From positions 186,001 through 250,000 of the forward strand of contig NZ_VWWV01000004.1 of NCBI RefSeq assembly GCF_011752815.1: a stretch of DNA of 64,000 bases, given 5' to 3'. Source of the stretch: Enterobacter sp. Cy-643 (GTDB lineage: Bacteria; Pseudomonadota; Gammaproteobacteria; Enterobacterales; Enterobacteriaceae). Below the pieces are notes generated by a model. The model saw only the letters and a list, made by a program, of their open reading frames with translations. It was not told the DNA's origin and did not search any database. Positions 43,322 to 51,951 of the stretch are shown piece by piece. The stretch's first letter is position 1. Each line of letters starts with the position of its first letter. The translations under genes were made by a program, and so were the position numbers.

Positions 43322-44706
43322 TGAGCGATCCCCTCCAGCAGCAGAGCTTCGTTTTCGAGGCAGCGTAAATCCAGCCACAGGCGGCCCTCGGCCACGCGGC
43401 CAATCACCGGCCTTTCCAGCTCGCGCAGGGTTTGCGTCAGCGCGGCGAGCGTTGTGCCACGTCCGTCTTTTGGCGTGAAGGTCAGAGCGGCACCTGGCAG
43501 GCGGTCAACGGGCAAAGAGCCGCTGCCGATTTGCGACAGGCATGCTTCAACGCGCACGTCGAATAGCTCGCCAAAGCGCTGCTCAAACGCGGGCAGCAGG
43601 CGGGTTGCCTGCCGGTGGATATCTTCGGCGCTGCGGGTCAGCAGGCGCAGGGTTGGCAGGCGTTCAACCAGCGTTTCCGGGTGCTGGTACAGCCGCAATG
43701 TGGCTTCCAGCGCCGCCAGCGTCATTTTATCGGCGCGCAGCGCGCGCTTCAGCGGGTGGCTCTGAATACGCTCGATCAGCGCCTTTTTGCCGACGATGAT
43801 CCCGGCCTGCGGGCCACCGAGCAGTTTGTCGCCGGAGAAGCTCACCAGGCTCACGCCATCGGCAATCAGCTGCTGCGGCATTGGCTCAGGCGGCAGGCCC
43901 CACTGGCTTAAATCCACCAGCGAGCCGCTGCCCAGATCGGTGACGACCGGCAGGTCGAGTTCGTTGCCCAGCGTAACCAGCTCGGCCTCGCTGACGGCTT
44001 TGGTGAAGCCTTCAATGTGGTAGTTACTGGTGTGAACCTTCATCAGCAGCGAGGTGTTTTCCCCCGCTGCCGCGCGGTAATCTTTCAGGTGCGTGCGGTT
44101 GGTGGTGCCAACTTCAACCAGTGTGCAGCCGGCCTGGCGCATGACGTCGGGGATGCGAAACGCGCCGCCAATCTCCACCAGTTCACCGCGCGAAACCACC
44201 ACTTCACCGCCGTTTGCACAGGCCGCCAGCATTAACAGGACCGCCGCCGCATTGTTATTGACGATGCAGGCGTCTTCCGCCCCGGTCAGCTCACAAAGCA
44301 GGTCGGCGATGGCGCGATCCCGGTGGCCGCGCCCGGCATCGTCCAGCGAATATTCCAGCGTGACGGCGGAGCGCATGGCCTCCGTCACAGCCGCAATAGC
44401 CTCTTCTGCCTGTAATGCCCGGCCAAGATTGGTGTGTAGCACGGTGCCGGTCAGGTTGAACACGGGCTGAAGAGCGCTGCGCTGGCTGGCTTCGAGCACG
44501 CTCCGCGTTTTCTTCGCCCAGTCCTCGCTCCAGTCCGGCAGCTTGCTTGCTGAGCGGATGTGCTCGCGCGCTTCGTTTTGCAGCATTCTCAGCGTGGCAA
44601 CCACGCGGGTGTGGCCGAACTCGGCAAGCAGGGCGGTAAAGGCGGCGTCGCGCAGCAGGCGATCGGTCGCCGGAAGATGGCTAAAAAGTGTTTGAGCTGT
44701 CGTCAT
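43318..44706 (-). CDS. selA: L-seryl-tRNA(Sec) selenium transferase SelA
   Basis: PLP enzyme that converts Ser-tRNA(Sec) to Sec-tRNA(Sec) with selenophosphate. The PLP lysine is in [18 protein letters not shown]. The tRNA-binding N-terminal domain and ARDLGSG-type region ([15 protein letters not shown]) are present. 462 aa, E. coli-like. ATG at 44706 ([18 protein letters not shown]) chosen. First gene of the selAB pair. Its substrate tRNA gene selC is 14 kb away in this window. Confidence 0.96.
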   Translation of the reverse strand: MTTAQTLFSHLPATDRLLRDAAFTALLAEFGHTRVVATLRMLQNEAREHIRSASKLPDWSEDWAKKTRSVLEASQRSALQPVFNLTGTVLHTNLGRALQAEEAIAAVTEAMRSAVTLEYSLDDAGRGHRDRAIADLLCELTGAEDACIVNNNAAAVLLMLAACANGGEVVVSRGELVEIGGAFRIPDVMRQAGCTLVEVGTTNRTHLKDYRAAAGENTSLLMKVHTSNYHIEGFTKAVSEAELVTLGNELDLPVVTDLGSGSLVDLSQWGLPPEPMPQQLIADGVSLVSFSGDKLLGGPQAGIIVGKKALIERIQSHPLKRALRADKMTLAALEATLRLYQHPETLVERLPTLRLLTRSAEDIHRQATRLLPAFEQRFGELFDVRVEACLSQIGSGSLPVDRLPGAALTFTPKDGRGTTLAALTQTLRELERPVIGRVAEGRLWLDLRCLENEALLLEGIAQ

Positions 44707-44776
44707 GGCAGGGACTGAATGTAAGAAGTTTGTGGACGATATTACAGGGGACAGCGTCCCCTGTCCTGGCCGCAGA

Positions 44777-45385
44777 TCATGCCGCGGGCGGTTCGGTACG
44801 GGCAAAACTCTCGCGCTGGAACAGCTGTTCCACCAGCTTGACCAGGTGAGGGCGGTTCACGCACCAGCCCGGCGAAACGCGGCGGAAATTAAGATAGCCC
44901 ACGGCGCAGGCTGCAGAAATACTGGCCAGATTGAGCGGTTCTGCGGTCAGCGTGCCGTCGGCGGCGTATTCTTCCAGCAGGTCGAGGGCGCGGCCTATCT
45001 TCTCGCGCTGGCGTACCAGGACCTCTTCAGACTGCTGTTCCGCCGGGCGCAGTTTCTCACGCACCGATGTTAACGCCGCGTCCAGAATGCCGTCGGAAAG
45101 CGCCTCAAGCTGCCGCACTTTCAGCGCGGCTTTCGGATCGTGCGGGATTAGCTCTGGCGCAATGTTCAGCAGCTCAAGATATTGGGCAATGACCGGTGAA
45201 TCAAACCAGCGCTCGCCTTCATCGGTGATGAGCGTAGGGACTTTGCCTAGCGGGTTGTACTGCGGGGCCGGACTATCGCCAACCCACGGGTTGACGTTAA
45301 TAAATTCAAAACTGAGGCCTTTTTCAAGCAGAATAACCGAGATCTTTCGTACATAGGGGCTGGTGTAATTACCGATCAGTTTCAT
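44777..45385 (-). CDS. yibF: Glutathione S-transferase-like protein YibF
   Basis: 202-residue GST-fold protein. The thioredoxin-like N-terminal half [23 protein letters not shown] has the Ser/Thr-Ser-Pro start of the glutathione site; [14 protein letters not shown] contains the cis-Pro; [10 protein letters not shown] the glutathione gamma-Glu contact. The C-terminus [39 protein letters not shown] matches E. coli YibF, which also lies beside selA. ATG at 45385 chosen over an in-frame ATG seven codons upstream. Confidence 0.93.
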   Translation of the reverse strand: MKLIGNYTSPYVRKISVILLEKGLSFEFINVNPWVGDSPAPQYNPLGKVPTLITDEGERWFDSPVIAQYLELLNIAPELIPHDPKAALKVRQLEALSDGILDAALTSVREKLRPAEQQSEEVLVRQREKIGRALDLLEEYAADGTLTAEPLNLASISAACAVGYLNFRRVSPGWCVNRPHLVKLVEQLFQRESFARTEPPAA

Positions 45386-45450
45386 GACATTATCCGTTTT
45401 TGCCAACTTGAGGTAAGTATGAAACAGATACCCAACATTGGTGAAAAAGT

Positions 45451-46341
45451 CTACGCCTGCGGCGCTTTTATATAATCGACAAAGGTGCGCAGTGCGCTGG
45501 GCATGTACTGTCGATTGGGGTAATAGAACTGGAACGGCGGCAGCTCTGGCAGCCAGTCTTCGAGCATAGAAATCAGCCTGCCGCTTGCCAGATGTTCTTC
45601 TACCTGCTGCTTATAGAGATAGCCGATGCCTGCGCCGCACAGCACCGCCGACAGTTCGGAGTCGAGATCGTCCACAACGATGTTGCCGCACGGCGTCACC
45701 TCCAGCTTGCCTTCCGGCCCGTAAAACTCCCAGCAATAGGGGCGCCCGCTGTGAAAACGAAAGATGACGCTGCAGTGATTAACCAGCTCGCGAGGGTGCA
45801 TTGGCGCAGGGTTTTGCGCCAGGTATTCCGGCGTGGCGACGACGCAAATCCTCGCTTTTGGGCCGATGGGAACGGCAATCATATCTTTTTCCACCGTGGT
45901 GCTGAGGCGTATGCCTGCGTCGTACTCCTGCTTCACGATATCCACCAGCCTGTCGTCGGTGGTCACTTCGACTTTGATGTCCGGATAACGAGCGGTAAAT
46001 CCGGCGACCAGCGGCATGAGTACAAGGCGTGAAGCCAGCCGCGAACTGTTGATTTTGAGGGTGCCCATCGGGGTATCACGAAACGAATTCACCTCATCAA
46101 GAATGGTATGAATTTCGTCGCAGGCCGGGCGCAGGCGCTCGTAGAGGTTGCTGCCCGCCTCGGTCAGCGAGACGCTGCGGGTGGTGCGGTTGAACAGCCG
46201 GATTTTCAGCCGCTGCTCGAGCTGCTTGATGCCGTGGCTAATCGCCGAAGGAGACAGCCCCAGCTCGTCCCCGGCGGCGCGAAAGCTTTTGTGCCGCGCC
46301 ACGGCAATAAAGGTTGCGAAGTCGGTAAAATTCAGCGGCAT
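45451..46341 (-). CDS. LysR-family regulator divergent from a quinone oxidoreductase
   Basis: LysR regulator of 296 aa. [59 protein letters not shown]; effector domain from [17 protein letters not shown]. It is similar in layout to the LysR at 13872 in this window. Divergent from the oxidoreductase gene at 46442 with about 100 bp between starts, so it probably regulates it. ATG at 46341 ([11 protein letters not shown]) chosen. Confidence 0.9.
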   Translation of the reverse strand: MPLNFTDFATFIAVARHKSFRAAGDELGLSPSAISHGIKQLEQRLKIRLFNRTTRSVSLTEAGSNLYERLRPACDEIHTILDEVNSFRDTPMGTLKINSSRLASRLVLMPLVAGFTARYPDIKVEVTTDDRLVDIVKQEYDAGIRLSTTVEKDMIAVPIGPKARICVVATPEYLAQNPAPMHPRELVNHCSVIFRFHSGRPYCWEFYGPEGKLEVTPCGNIVVDDLDSELSAVLCGAGIGYLYKQQVEEHLASGRLISMLEDWLPELPPFQFYYPNRQYMPSALRTFVDYIKAPQA

Positions 46342-46441
46342 TAGTGAAAATCCTTCATTAACCCATATCAAATACTACGTTTTACAGAATTATTCAGCGG
46401 TCGTAAAGTGAACGCACATTCCCACTGACTGAGATAACTCC

Positions 46442-47041
46442 ATGAAATCAGAGAATATGTATATTGTTTGGGCGCACCCGCGCAGTGAGTCGCTAACCGC
46501 GCAGGTGGTGCAGGAAATTCAGGGCGAGGCGACCGAGCGCGGCATTAACGTCTCCTCCCTGGATCTGTACCGCAGCGGCTTTAACCCGGCGCTGGGCGTG
46601 GAAGACGAGCCGGACTGGAACAACCCACAGAAGCAGTACTCCCCGGACGTTCACCGTCTGTTTGGCGAGTTAGAAGATAAAGACACCCTGGTGGTGGTCT
46701 TTCCTGTGTGGTGGTACAGCTTCCCGGCCATGCTCAAAGGTTATCTGGATCGCGTGTGGAATTACGGCCTGGGCTACGGGCCAGGCAGCACGCTGGGAAA
46801 TAAGAAAATCCGCTGGGTGGCGCTGGTCGGCGGTTCACAGGCCGGTTTTGTGAAATATGGCTGGGAAGAAAACATGGCCGATTATATTCACGGCTCAATG
46901 GGGTATCTGGGCGTGGAAGATGCAAAAATCGACTTTCTTTATAACACCATCGGCGTGGAAGAGGGGATTGGCGACAGCGACGCACATTACCAGCAGCTGT
47001 TTGCTCAGGCGCGCGGCATTGTCGCGGATTTAGATAACTAA
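46442..47041 (+). CDS. Flavodoxin-fold NAD(P)H:quinone oxidoreductase
   Basis: 199-residue protein of the flavodoxin-like fold/NQO family (KefF/MdaB-like). The FMN/FAD-binding start is MYIVWAHPRSESLTAQVVQEIQ. The VVVFPVWWYSFPAMLKGYLDRVWNYGLGY block is the classic Flavodoxin_2 signature. It reduces quinones or similar electrophiles by two electrons (family knowledge); substrate not known. Probably controlled by the divergent LysR. Confidence 0.88.
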   Translation: MKSENMYIVWAHPRSESLTAQVVQEIQGEATERGINVSSLDLYRSGFNPALGVEDEPDWNNPQKQYSPDVHRLFGELEDKDTLVVVFPVWWYSFPAMLKGYLDRVWNYGLGYGPGSTLGNKKIRWVALVGGSQAGFVKYGWEENMADYIHGSMGYLGVEDAKIDFLYNTIGVEEGIGDSDAHYQQLFAQARGIVADLDN

Positions 47042-47188
47042 CTTTTCATTCCAGCGCGGCATTCAACGTCGCGCTTTCTGCCAGCCGCTTCGCTGTAATT
47101 TACTTTCATCCCTTTCTTGCCCGCCGTTTATTGTCAACGCCCAGATTTTAACTGGATCACATTAGGGTTAATCTGCTTAAAAATACTT

Positions 47189-47204
47189 TGTGAGTTAGAT
47201 CACA
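47189..47204. promoter_or_regulatory. CRP site 1 of mtlA
   Basis: TGTGA-GTTAGA-TCACA, both half sites perfect. Confidence 0.85.
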
Positions 47205-47232
47205 AATAAATAACAAAGATGTCATAACTAAA

Positions 47233-47248
47233 TGTGATGTTGGTCACA
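47233..47248. promoter_or_regulatory. CRP site 2 of mtlA
   Basis: TGTGA-TGTTGG-TCACA, both half sites perfect; 44 bp centre to centre from site 1, about four helix turns. Confidence 0.85.
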
Positions 47249-47305
47249 TTAAAGGGTCAATCAGGGTTAAAAATTCCACGGTGTACTTTTTTTACACTGC
47301 AGTTG

Positions 47306-47321
47306 TGTGATCGTGATCACT
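47306..47321. promoter_or_regulatory. CRP site 3 of mtlA
   Basis: TGTGA-TCGTGA-TCACT, one mismatch in the right half; 73 bp from site 2. Confidence 0.75.
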
Positions 47322-47349
47322 CAATGCGGATGGGTTATCCCTGAATATT

Positions 47350-47365
47350 AGTGATCTAAATCACA
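47350..47365. promoter_or_regulatory. CRP site 4 of mtlA
   Basis: AGTGA-TCTAAA-TCACA, one mismatch in the left half; 44 bp from site 3, repeating the spacing of sites 1 and 2. Confidence 0.75.
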
Positions 47366-47507
47366 TAATTGGGCGGCTGCTGGACAGCTTAACGATTCAG
47401 TGCCAGATTCGCGTCACTTTACTGCATAAGGCCGGCGACCCTGCCGCTACGTTAACAATAAACCTCGGGCTGCTTTTCAGCGCGGAACACCAACAAGGGG
47501 TATGTGT

Positions 47508-49427
47508 ATGTCATCCGATATCAAGATCAAAGTGCAAAGCTTTGGTCGTTTCCTCAGCAATATGGTTATGCCAAATATCGGGGCGTTTATCGCCTGGGGT
47601 ATTATCACGGCCTTATTTATTCCTACCGGATGGTTGCCAAACGAAACGCTGGCGAAGCTGGTAGGCCCGATGATCACTTACCTGCTGCCGCTGCTGATCG
47701 GCTTTACCGGTGGTCGCCTGATTGGCGGTGACCGCGGCGGCGTGGTGGGTGCGATTACGACTATGGGCGTTATCGTCGGGGCTGATATGCCGATGTTCCT
47801 CGGCGCAATGATTGCGGGTCCTCTGGGCGGCTGGGCAATCAAGCACTTCGACAAATGGGTCGACGGTAAAATCAAATCCGGCTTTGAAATGCTGGTGAAC
47901 AACTTCTCTGCCGGTATCATCGGGATGATCCTGGCGATTCTGGCGTTCCTCGGCATCGGCCCTGCGGTTGAAGTCCTGTCCAAAGTTCTGGCGGCAGGCG
48001 TTAACTTCATGGTTGTGCACGACATGCTGCCGCTGGCATCTATCTTCGTAGAACCAGCCAAAATCCTGTTCCTGAACAACGCCATCAACCACGGTATCTT
48101 CTCCCCGCTGGGTATTCAGCAGTCCCACGAGCTGGGCAAATCCATCTTCTTCCTGATTGAAGCGAACCCGGGTCCGGGTATGGGTGTTCTGCTGGCGTAC
48201 ATGTTCTTCGGGCGCGGTAACGCCAAGCAGTCTGCGGGCGGCGCGGCTATCATTCACTTCCTGGGCGGTATCCACGAAATTTACTTCCCGTATGTGCTGA
48301 TGAACCCACGTTTGATCCTGGCCGTTATCCTCGGCGGCATGACCGGCGTGTTCACCCTGACCGTGCTGAACGGCGGCCTGGTATCTCCGGCGTCCCCAGG
48401 TTCCATCCTGGCGGTGCTGGCGATGACCCCGAAAGGCGCGTACTTCGCTAACATCGCGGCCATCTGTGCGGCAATGGTTGTCTCCTTCGTGGTCTCCGCC
48501 ATCCTGCTGAAAACCAGCAAGGTGAAAGAAGAAGACGACATCGAAGCTGCGGCTCGCCGTATGCAGGAAATGAAAGCAGAATCTAAAGGTGGTGCAGCGC
48601 CGCTGGCGGTAGGTGCAGGCCTGTCTAATGATCTGAGCCACGTGCGTAAAATCATCGTAGCCTGCGACGCAGGGATGGGCTCCAGCGCCATGGGCGCAGG
48701 CGTGCTGCGTAAGAAAGTGAACGATGCTGGCCTGAAAAACATCTCCGTGACTAACTGCGCGATCAACAGCCTGCCGGACGACGTTGACCTGGTGATTACC
48801 CACCGCGACCTGACCGAGCGTGCGATGCGCCAGGTGCCGCAGGCGCAGCATATCTCCCTGACCAACTTCCTCGACAGCAGCCTCTACGCCAACCTGGTTG
48901 AGCGTCTGGTGGCTTCCCAGAACCTGAGTCAGAAAGAAGAAAAAGTCATGCACAGCCTGGAAGACAGCTTTGTTTCCAGCGAAGACGCGGTGTTCAAGCT
49001 GGGCGCGGGTAACGTGTTCCTGGGCCTGAAAGCCAGCAACAAAGAAGAAGCGATTCGCTTTGCCGGTGAGCAGCTGGTGAACGGCGGCTACGTGCAGCCG
49101 GAATACGTGGACGCGATGTTTGAGCGCGAAAAACTGACCCCGACCTACCTGGGCGAAGGTATTGCGGTTCCTCACGGCACCGTGGAAGCGAAAGACCGCG
49201 TGCTGAAAACCGGCGTGGTGTTCTGCCAGTACCCTGAAGGCGTTCACTTCGGTGAAGAGCCGGAAGACGTGGCCCGCCTGGTGATCGGTATTGCTGCCCG
49301 CAATAACGAACACATCCAGGTGATCACCAGCCTGACCAACGCGCTGGATGATGAGTCGGTGATTGAGCGCCTGGCGCACACCACCAGCGTCCAGGAAGTG
49401 CTGGATTTGCTGGCCGGTAAGAAATAA
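47508..49427 (+). CDS. mtlA: Mannitol-specific PTS permease, EIICBA
   Basis: Membrane phosphotransferase protein that imports mannitol and releases mannitol-1-phosphate. Domains in order: EIIC membrane part (about residues 1-340, with [18 protein letters not shown]), EIIB with the phosphocysteine in [13 protein letters not shown], and EIIA with the phosphohistidine in [14 protein letters not shown]. 639 aa and nearly identical in order to E. coli MtlA. ATG at 47508 ([15 protein letters not shown]) chosen; an ATG two codons upstream is also in frame. First gene of mtlADR. Confidence 0.97.
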   Translation: MSSDIKIKVQSFGRFLSNMVMPNIGAFIAWGIITALFIPTGWLPNETLAKLVGPMITYLLPLLIGFTGGRLIGGDRGGVVGAITTMGVIVGADMPMFLGAMIAGPLGGWAIKHFDKWVDGKIKSGFEMLVNNFSAGIIGMILAILAFLGIGPAVEVLSKVLAAGVNFMVVHDMLPLASIFVEPAKILFLNNAINHGIFSPLGIQQSHELGKSIFFLIEANPGPGMGVLLAYMFFGRGNAKQSAGGAAIIHFLGGIHEIYFPYVLMNPRLILAVILGGMTGVFTLTVLNGGLVSPASPGSILAVLAMTPKGAYFANIAAICAAMVVSFVVSAILLKTSKVKEEDDIEAAARRMQEMKAESKGGAAPLAVGAGLSNDLSHVRKIIVACDAGMGSSAMGAGVLRKKVNDAGLKNISVTNCAINSLPDDVDLVITHRDLTERAMRQVPQAQHISLTNFLDSSLYANLVERLVASQNLSQKEEKVMHSLEDSFVSSEDAVFKLGAGNVFLGLKASNKEEAIRFAGEQLVNGGYVQPEYVDAMFEREKLTPTYLGEGIAVPHGTVEAKDRVLKTGVVFCQYPEGVHFGEEPEDVARLVIGIAARNNEHIQVITSLTNALDDESVIERLAHTTSVQEVLDLLAGKK

Positions 49428-49430
49428 GAG

Positions 49431-49463
49431 CCTCACCCCGATCCTCTCCCTAAAAGGGAGAGG
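49431..49463 (-). repeat. CCCTCTCCC/GGGAGAGGG intergenic repeat, copy E
   Basis: On the minus strand CCTCTCCCTTTTAGGGAGAG then GATCGGGGTGAGG. Lies head to head with copy F, 27 bp away, in the mtlA-mtlD gap. Confidence 0.78.
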
Positions 49464-49490
49464 AAGTAAAAAGGGGCGGTTCTGGATGTA

Positions 49491-49526
49491 CCCTCTCCCC
49501 AAAGGGGAGAGGGCTAGGGTGAGGGG
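49491..49526 (+). repeat. CCCTCTCCC/GGGAGAGGG intergenic repeat, copy F
   Basis: CCCTCTCCCCAAAGGGGAGA then GGGCTAGGGTGAGGGG. Inverted relative to copy E. A related fragment (TACCCCAGCCCTCAC) follows at 49545-49559, close to the mtlD start. Confidence 0.78.
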
Positions 49527-49587
49527 ATTCGCATACAGTATCCTTACCCCAGCCCTCACGGGTGAAATAATCAGGAAGGTTAACGCA

Positions 49588-50736
49588 ATGAAAGCATTAC
49601 ATTTTGGTGCAGGTAATATCGGTCGTGGCTTTATCGGTAAACTGCTGGCGGACGCCGGTCTGCAGCTGACTTTTGCCGACGTAAACCAGGTGGTTCTGGA
49701 TGCCCTGAACGCGCGTCACAGCTACCAGGTTCACGTAGTCGGCGAGCAGCAGCAGATTGATACCGTCTCCAACGTGAATGCCGTCAGCAGCATCGGTGAC
49801 GACGTTGTGGCCCTTATCGCTCAGGTCGACCTGGTAACCACCGCCGTCGGCCCGGTTGTGCTGGAGCGCATCGCGCCAACGCTTGCCAAAGGCCTGGAGC
49901 TGCGCCGCGCGAACGGCAACGAAACGCCGCTGAACATCATCGCCTGTGAAAACATGGTGCGTGGCACCAGCCAGCTGAAAGAGCACGTCAAGAAAGCGCT
50001 GTCTGCTGACGCGTGGGCGTGGGTAGAGCAGCACGTTGGCTTTGTCGATTCTGCGGTTGACCGCATCGTTCCGCCGTCTGAATCCGCCACTCACGATCCG
50101 CTGGAAGTGACCGTGGAGACTTTCAGCGAGTGGATTGTCGATAAAACCCAGTTTAAAGGTGACCTGCCGAACATTCCTGGTATGGAACTTACTGATAATC
50201 TTATGGCGTTTGTCGAGCGCAAGCTCTTCACGCTGAATACCGGGCATGCTATAACCGCGTACCTCGGTCAGCTGGCCGGGCACCAGACTATCCGCGATGC
50301 CATTCTTGATGAGAAAGTGCGCGCCGTAGTGAAAGGGGCGATGGAAGAGAGCGGCGCGGTACTGATTAAGCGCTACGGCTTTGAAGCCGACAAACATGCC
50401 GCGTACATCAAGAAAATCCTCGGTCGTTTCGAAAACCCGTATCTGAAGGATGACGTGGAACGCGTTGGCCGCCAGCCGCTGCGTAAACTCAGCGCGGGTG
50501 ACCGCCTGGTTAAGCCGCTGCTTGGGACGATTGAGTACGGTTTGCCTCACGCTAACCTGATCAAAGGGATTGCGGCGGCAATGCACTACCACAGCGAGCA
50601 GGATCCGCAGGCGCAGGAGCTGAAGCAGCTTCTGGCAGATAAAGGCCCGCAGGCGGCGCTGGCGGAAGTGTCCGGTCTGGATGCGAACAGCGAAGCCGTG
50701 ACTGAGGCGGTGAAGGCGTATAACGCCATAGCATAA
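49588..50736 (+). CDS. mtlD: Mannitol-1-phosphate 5-dehydrogenase
   Basis: NAD-dependent enzyme that converts mannitol-1-phosphate to fructose-6-phosphate. N-terminal dinucleotide loop [16 protein letters not shown]; catalytic region with the conserved Lys in [16 protein letters not shown] neighbourhood ([16 protein letters not shown]). 382 aa, equal to E. coli MtlD. ATG at 49588, with AGGAAGG upstream; the frame is open back into mtlA but the repeat-containing gap is not coding. Confidence 0.97.
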   Translation: MKALHFGAGNIGRGFIGKLLADAGLQLTFADVNQVVLDALNARHSYQVHVVGEQQQIDTVSNVNAVSSIGDDVVALIAQVDLVTTAVGPVVLERIAPTLAKGLELRRANGNETPLNIIACENMVRGTSQLKEHVKKALSADAWAWVEQHVGFVDSAVDRIVPPSESATHDPLEVTVETFSEWIVDKTQFKGDLPNIPGMELTDNLMAFVERKLFTLNTGHAITAYLGQLAGHQTIRDAILDEKVRAVVKGAMEESGAVLIKRYGFEADKHAAYIKKILGRFENPYLKDDVERVGRQPLRKLSAGDRLVKPLLGTIEYGLPHANLIKGIAAAMHYHSEQDPQAQELKQLLADKGPQAALAEVSGLDANSEAVTEAVKAYNAIA

Positions 50737-50751
50737 CCCTATGCAGGCGCG

Positions 50752-51321
50752 GTGGATGCCGCGCCTGAAACATGTTTAGTGATGCAGGCAAAAATGGAAG
50801 AAACCCAGGCCTTTGAAAACCGCGTGCTTGAGCGACTGAATGCCGGCAAAACCGTACGAAGCCTGCTGATTGCTGCCGTCGAGCTGTTAACCGAAGCGGT
50901 AAATATCCTGGTGCTGCAGGTGTTCCGCAAGGACGACTACGCGGTGAAATATGCGGTTGAGCCACTGCTGGACGGCGACGGCCCGCTGGGCGACCTGTCG
51001 GTACGCCTGAAGCTTATCTACGGGCTGGGCGTACTGAATCGCGCTGAGTACGAAGACTGCGAGCTGCTCATGGCGCTCCGGGAAGAGCTGAACCACGACG
51101 GCAACGAATACAGCTTCACCGATGATGAAATGCTTGGCCCGTTTGGCGAACTGCACTGCGTGACGGCGCTGCCGCCGACGCCGACCTTCGTGGACGGCAG
51201 CGATCCTGAACTGCTGGCGATGCAGCGTCAGCGCTACATGCAAATAGTCCGGTCCACGATGGTACTTTCTCTGACAGAGCTGATCTCAAGGATCAGCTTA
51301 AAAAAAGCCTTCCAAAAATAG
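50752..51321 (+). CDS. mtlR: Mannitol operon repressor MtlR
   Basis: All-helical regulator that represses mtlADR; the family has no classical DNA-binding motif. The block FENRVLERLNAGKTVRSLLIAAVELLTEAVNILVLQVFRKDDYAVKY and the end STMVLSLTELISRISLKKAFQK match E. coli MtlR. The start is uncertain: GTG at 50752, or ATG at 50782 (MQAKMEETQAFENR). Third gene of the operon, 15 bp after mtlD. Confidence 0.94.
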   Translation: MDAAPETCLVMQAKMEETQAFENRVLERLNAGKTVRSLLIAAVELLTEAVNILVLQVFRKDDYAVKYAVEPLLDGDGPLGDLSVRLKLIYGLGVLNRAEYEDCELLMALREELNHDGNEYSFTDDEMLGPFGELHCVTALPPTPTFVDGSDPELLAMQRQRYMQIVRSTMVLSLTELISRISLKKAFQK

Positions 51322-51392
51322 CCGCCTTTCGCCCTGTCCCTCAGGATCGTGTATCCTTGCCAGCAAGCCATCTTTATTCACGGTAAGTCAAA

Positions 51393-51755
51393 ATGAAAGA
51401 AATCGAAAAAGCAGAAATTAAACGCCTTAGCGACCGTCTGGACGCTATCCGCCACGAAATGCCAGGCCTGCACCTGATCAACGAAGCGGAAAAATATGCC
51501 GAACTGGAAAAAGAGCGGCAGAAGCTGGAAATCGAAATCGCTCGCCTGCAGGCGGTGCGTAACCAGAAGCTGAGCAAAGAAGCGCAGAAGCTGGTAGCGC
51601 TGCCGTACAAGCGTGCGATTACCAAAAAAGAGCAGGCCGATATGGGCAAGCTCAAGAAAAGCGTGCGTGGCCTGGTGATTGTCCACCCGATGACCGCCCT
51701 GGGTCGCGAGATGGAACTGACCGAAATGACCGGTTTTTCCCGCACGGAATTCTGA
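51393..51755 (+). CDS. yibL: YibL family ribosome-associated protein
   Basis: 120 residues. The first half is a charged coiled coil ([20 protein letters not shown] through [21 protein letters not shown]). The end [43 protein letters not shown] matches E. coli YibL, which also follows mtlR. YibL has been reported with ribosomal material; its role is unclear. Preceded by GGTAAGTCAAA. Confidence 0.93.
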   Translation: MKEIEKAEIKRLSDRLDAIRHEMPGLHLINEAEKYAELEKERQKLEIEIARLQAVRNQKLSKEAQKLVALPYKRAITKKEQADMGKLKKSVRGLVIVHPMTALGREMELTEMTGFSRTEF

Positions 51756-51951
51756 CCGCGCTCTCTTTTCGGTGAAATAAGCCGATAAAATCTGCCTCAT
51801 CAGCCTGTTAAATCCACACCTGGCTCTATAGTTAAGTGCCGGGTGTAGATTTCTTCTGCCCCAGACCCACCACTGGACAATTTGCCCGCTTCACCGCGAA
51901 GCCGCAGGGATCGCCCACCCGTTGTTTATCTTTCTTGCTGCGAGAGTAAAC

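Larger units (their letters stand above)
47042..47507 (+). promoter_or_regulatory. mtlA upstream control region with multiple CRP sites
   Basis: 466 bp without a gene. Four good CRP sites are listed separately. A fifth, weaker match (TTTTA-ACTGGA-TCACA, 47146-47161) lies further upstream. E. coli mtlA is likewise known for several CRP sites. The last 140 bp before mtlA carry the promoter and the leader; the core promoter was not assigned with confidence. Confidence 0.8.

Noticed and set aside
47613-49559. 648-codon ORF antisense to mtlA
   Set aside because: A composition shadow of the GC-rich mtlA gene; His/Arg/Gln-rich with no domain or start signal.
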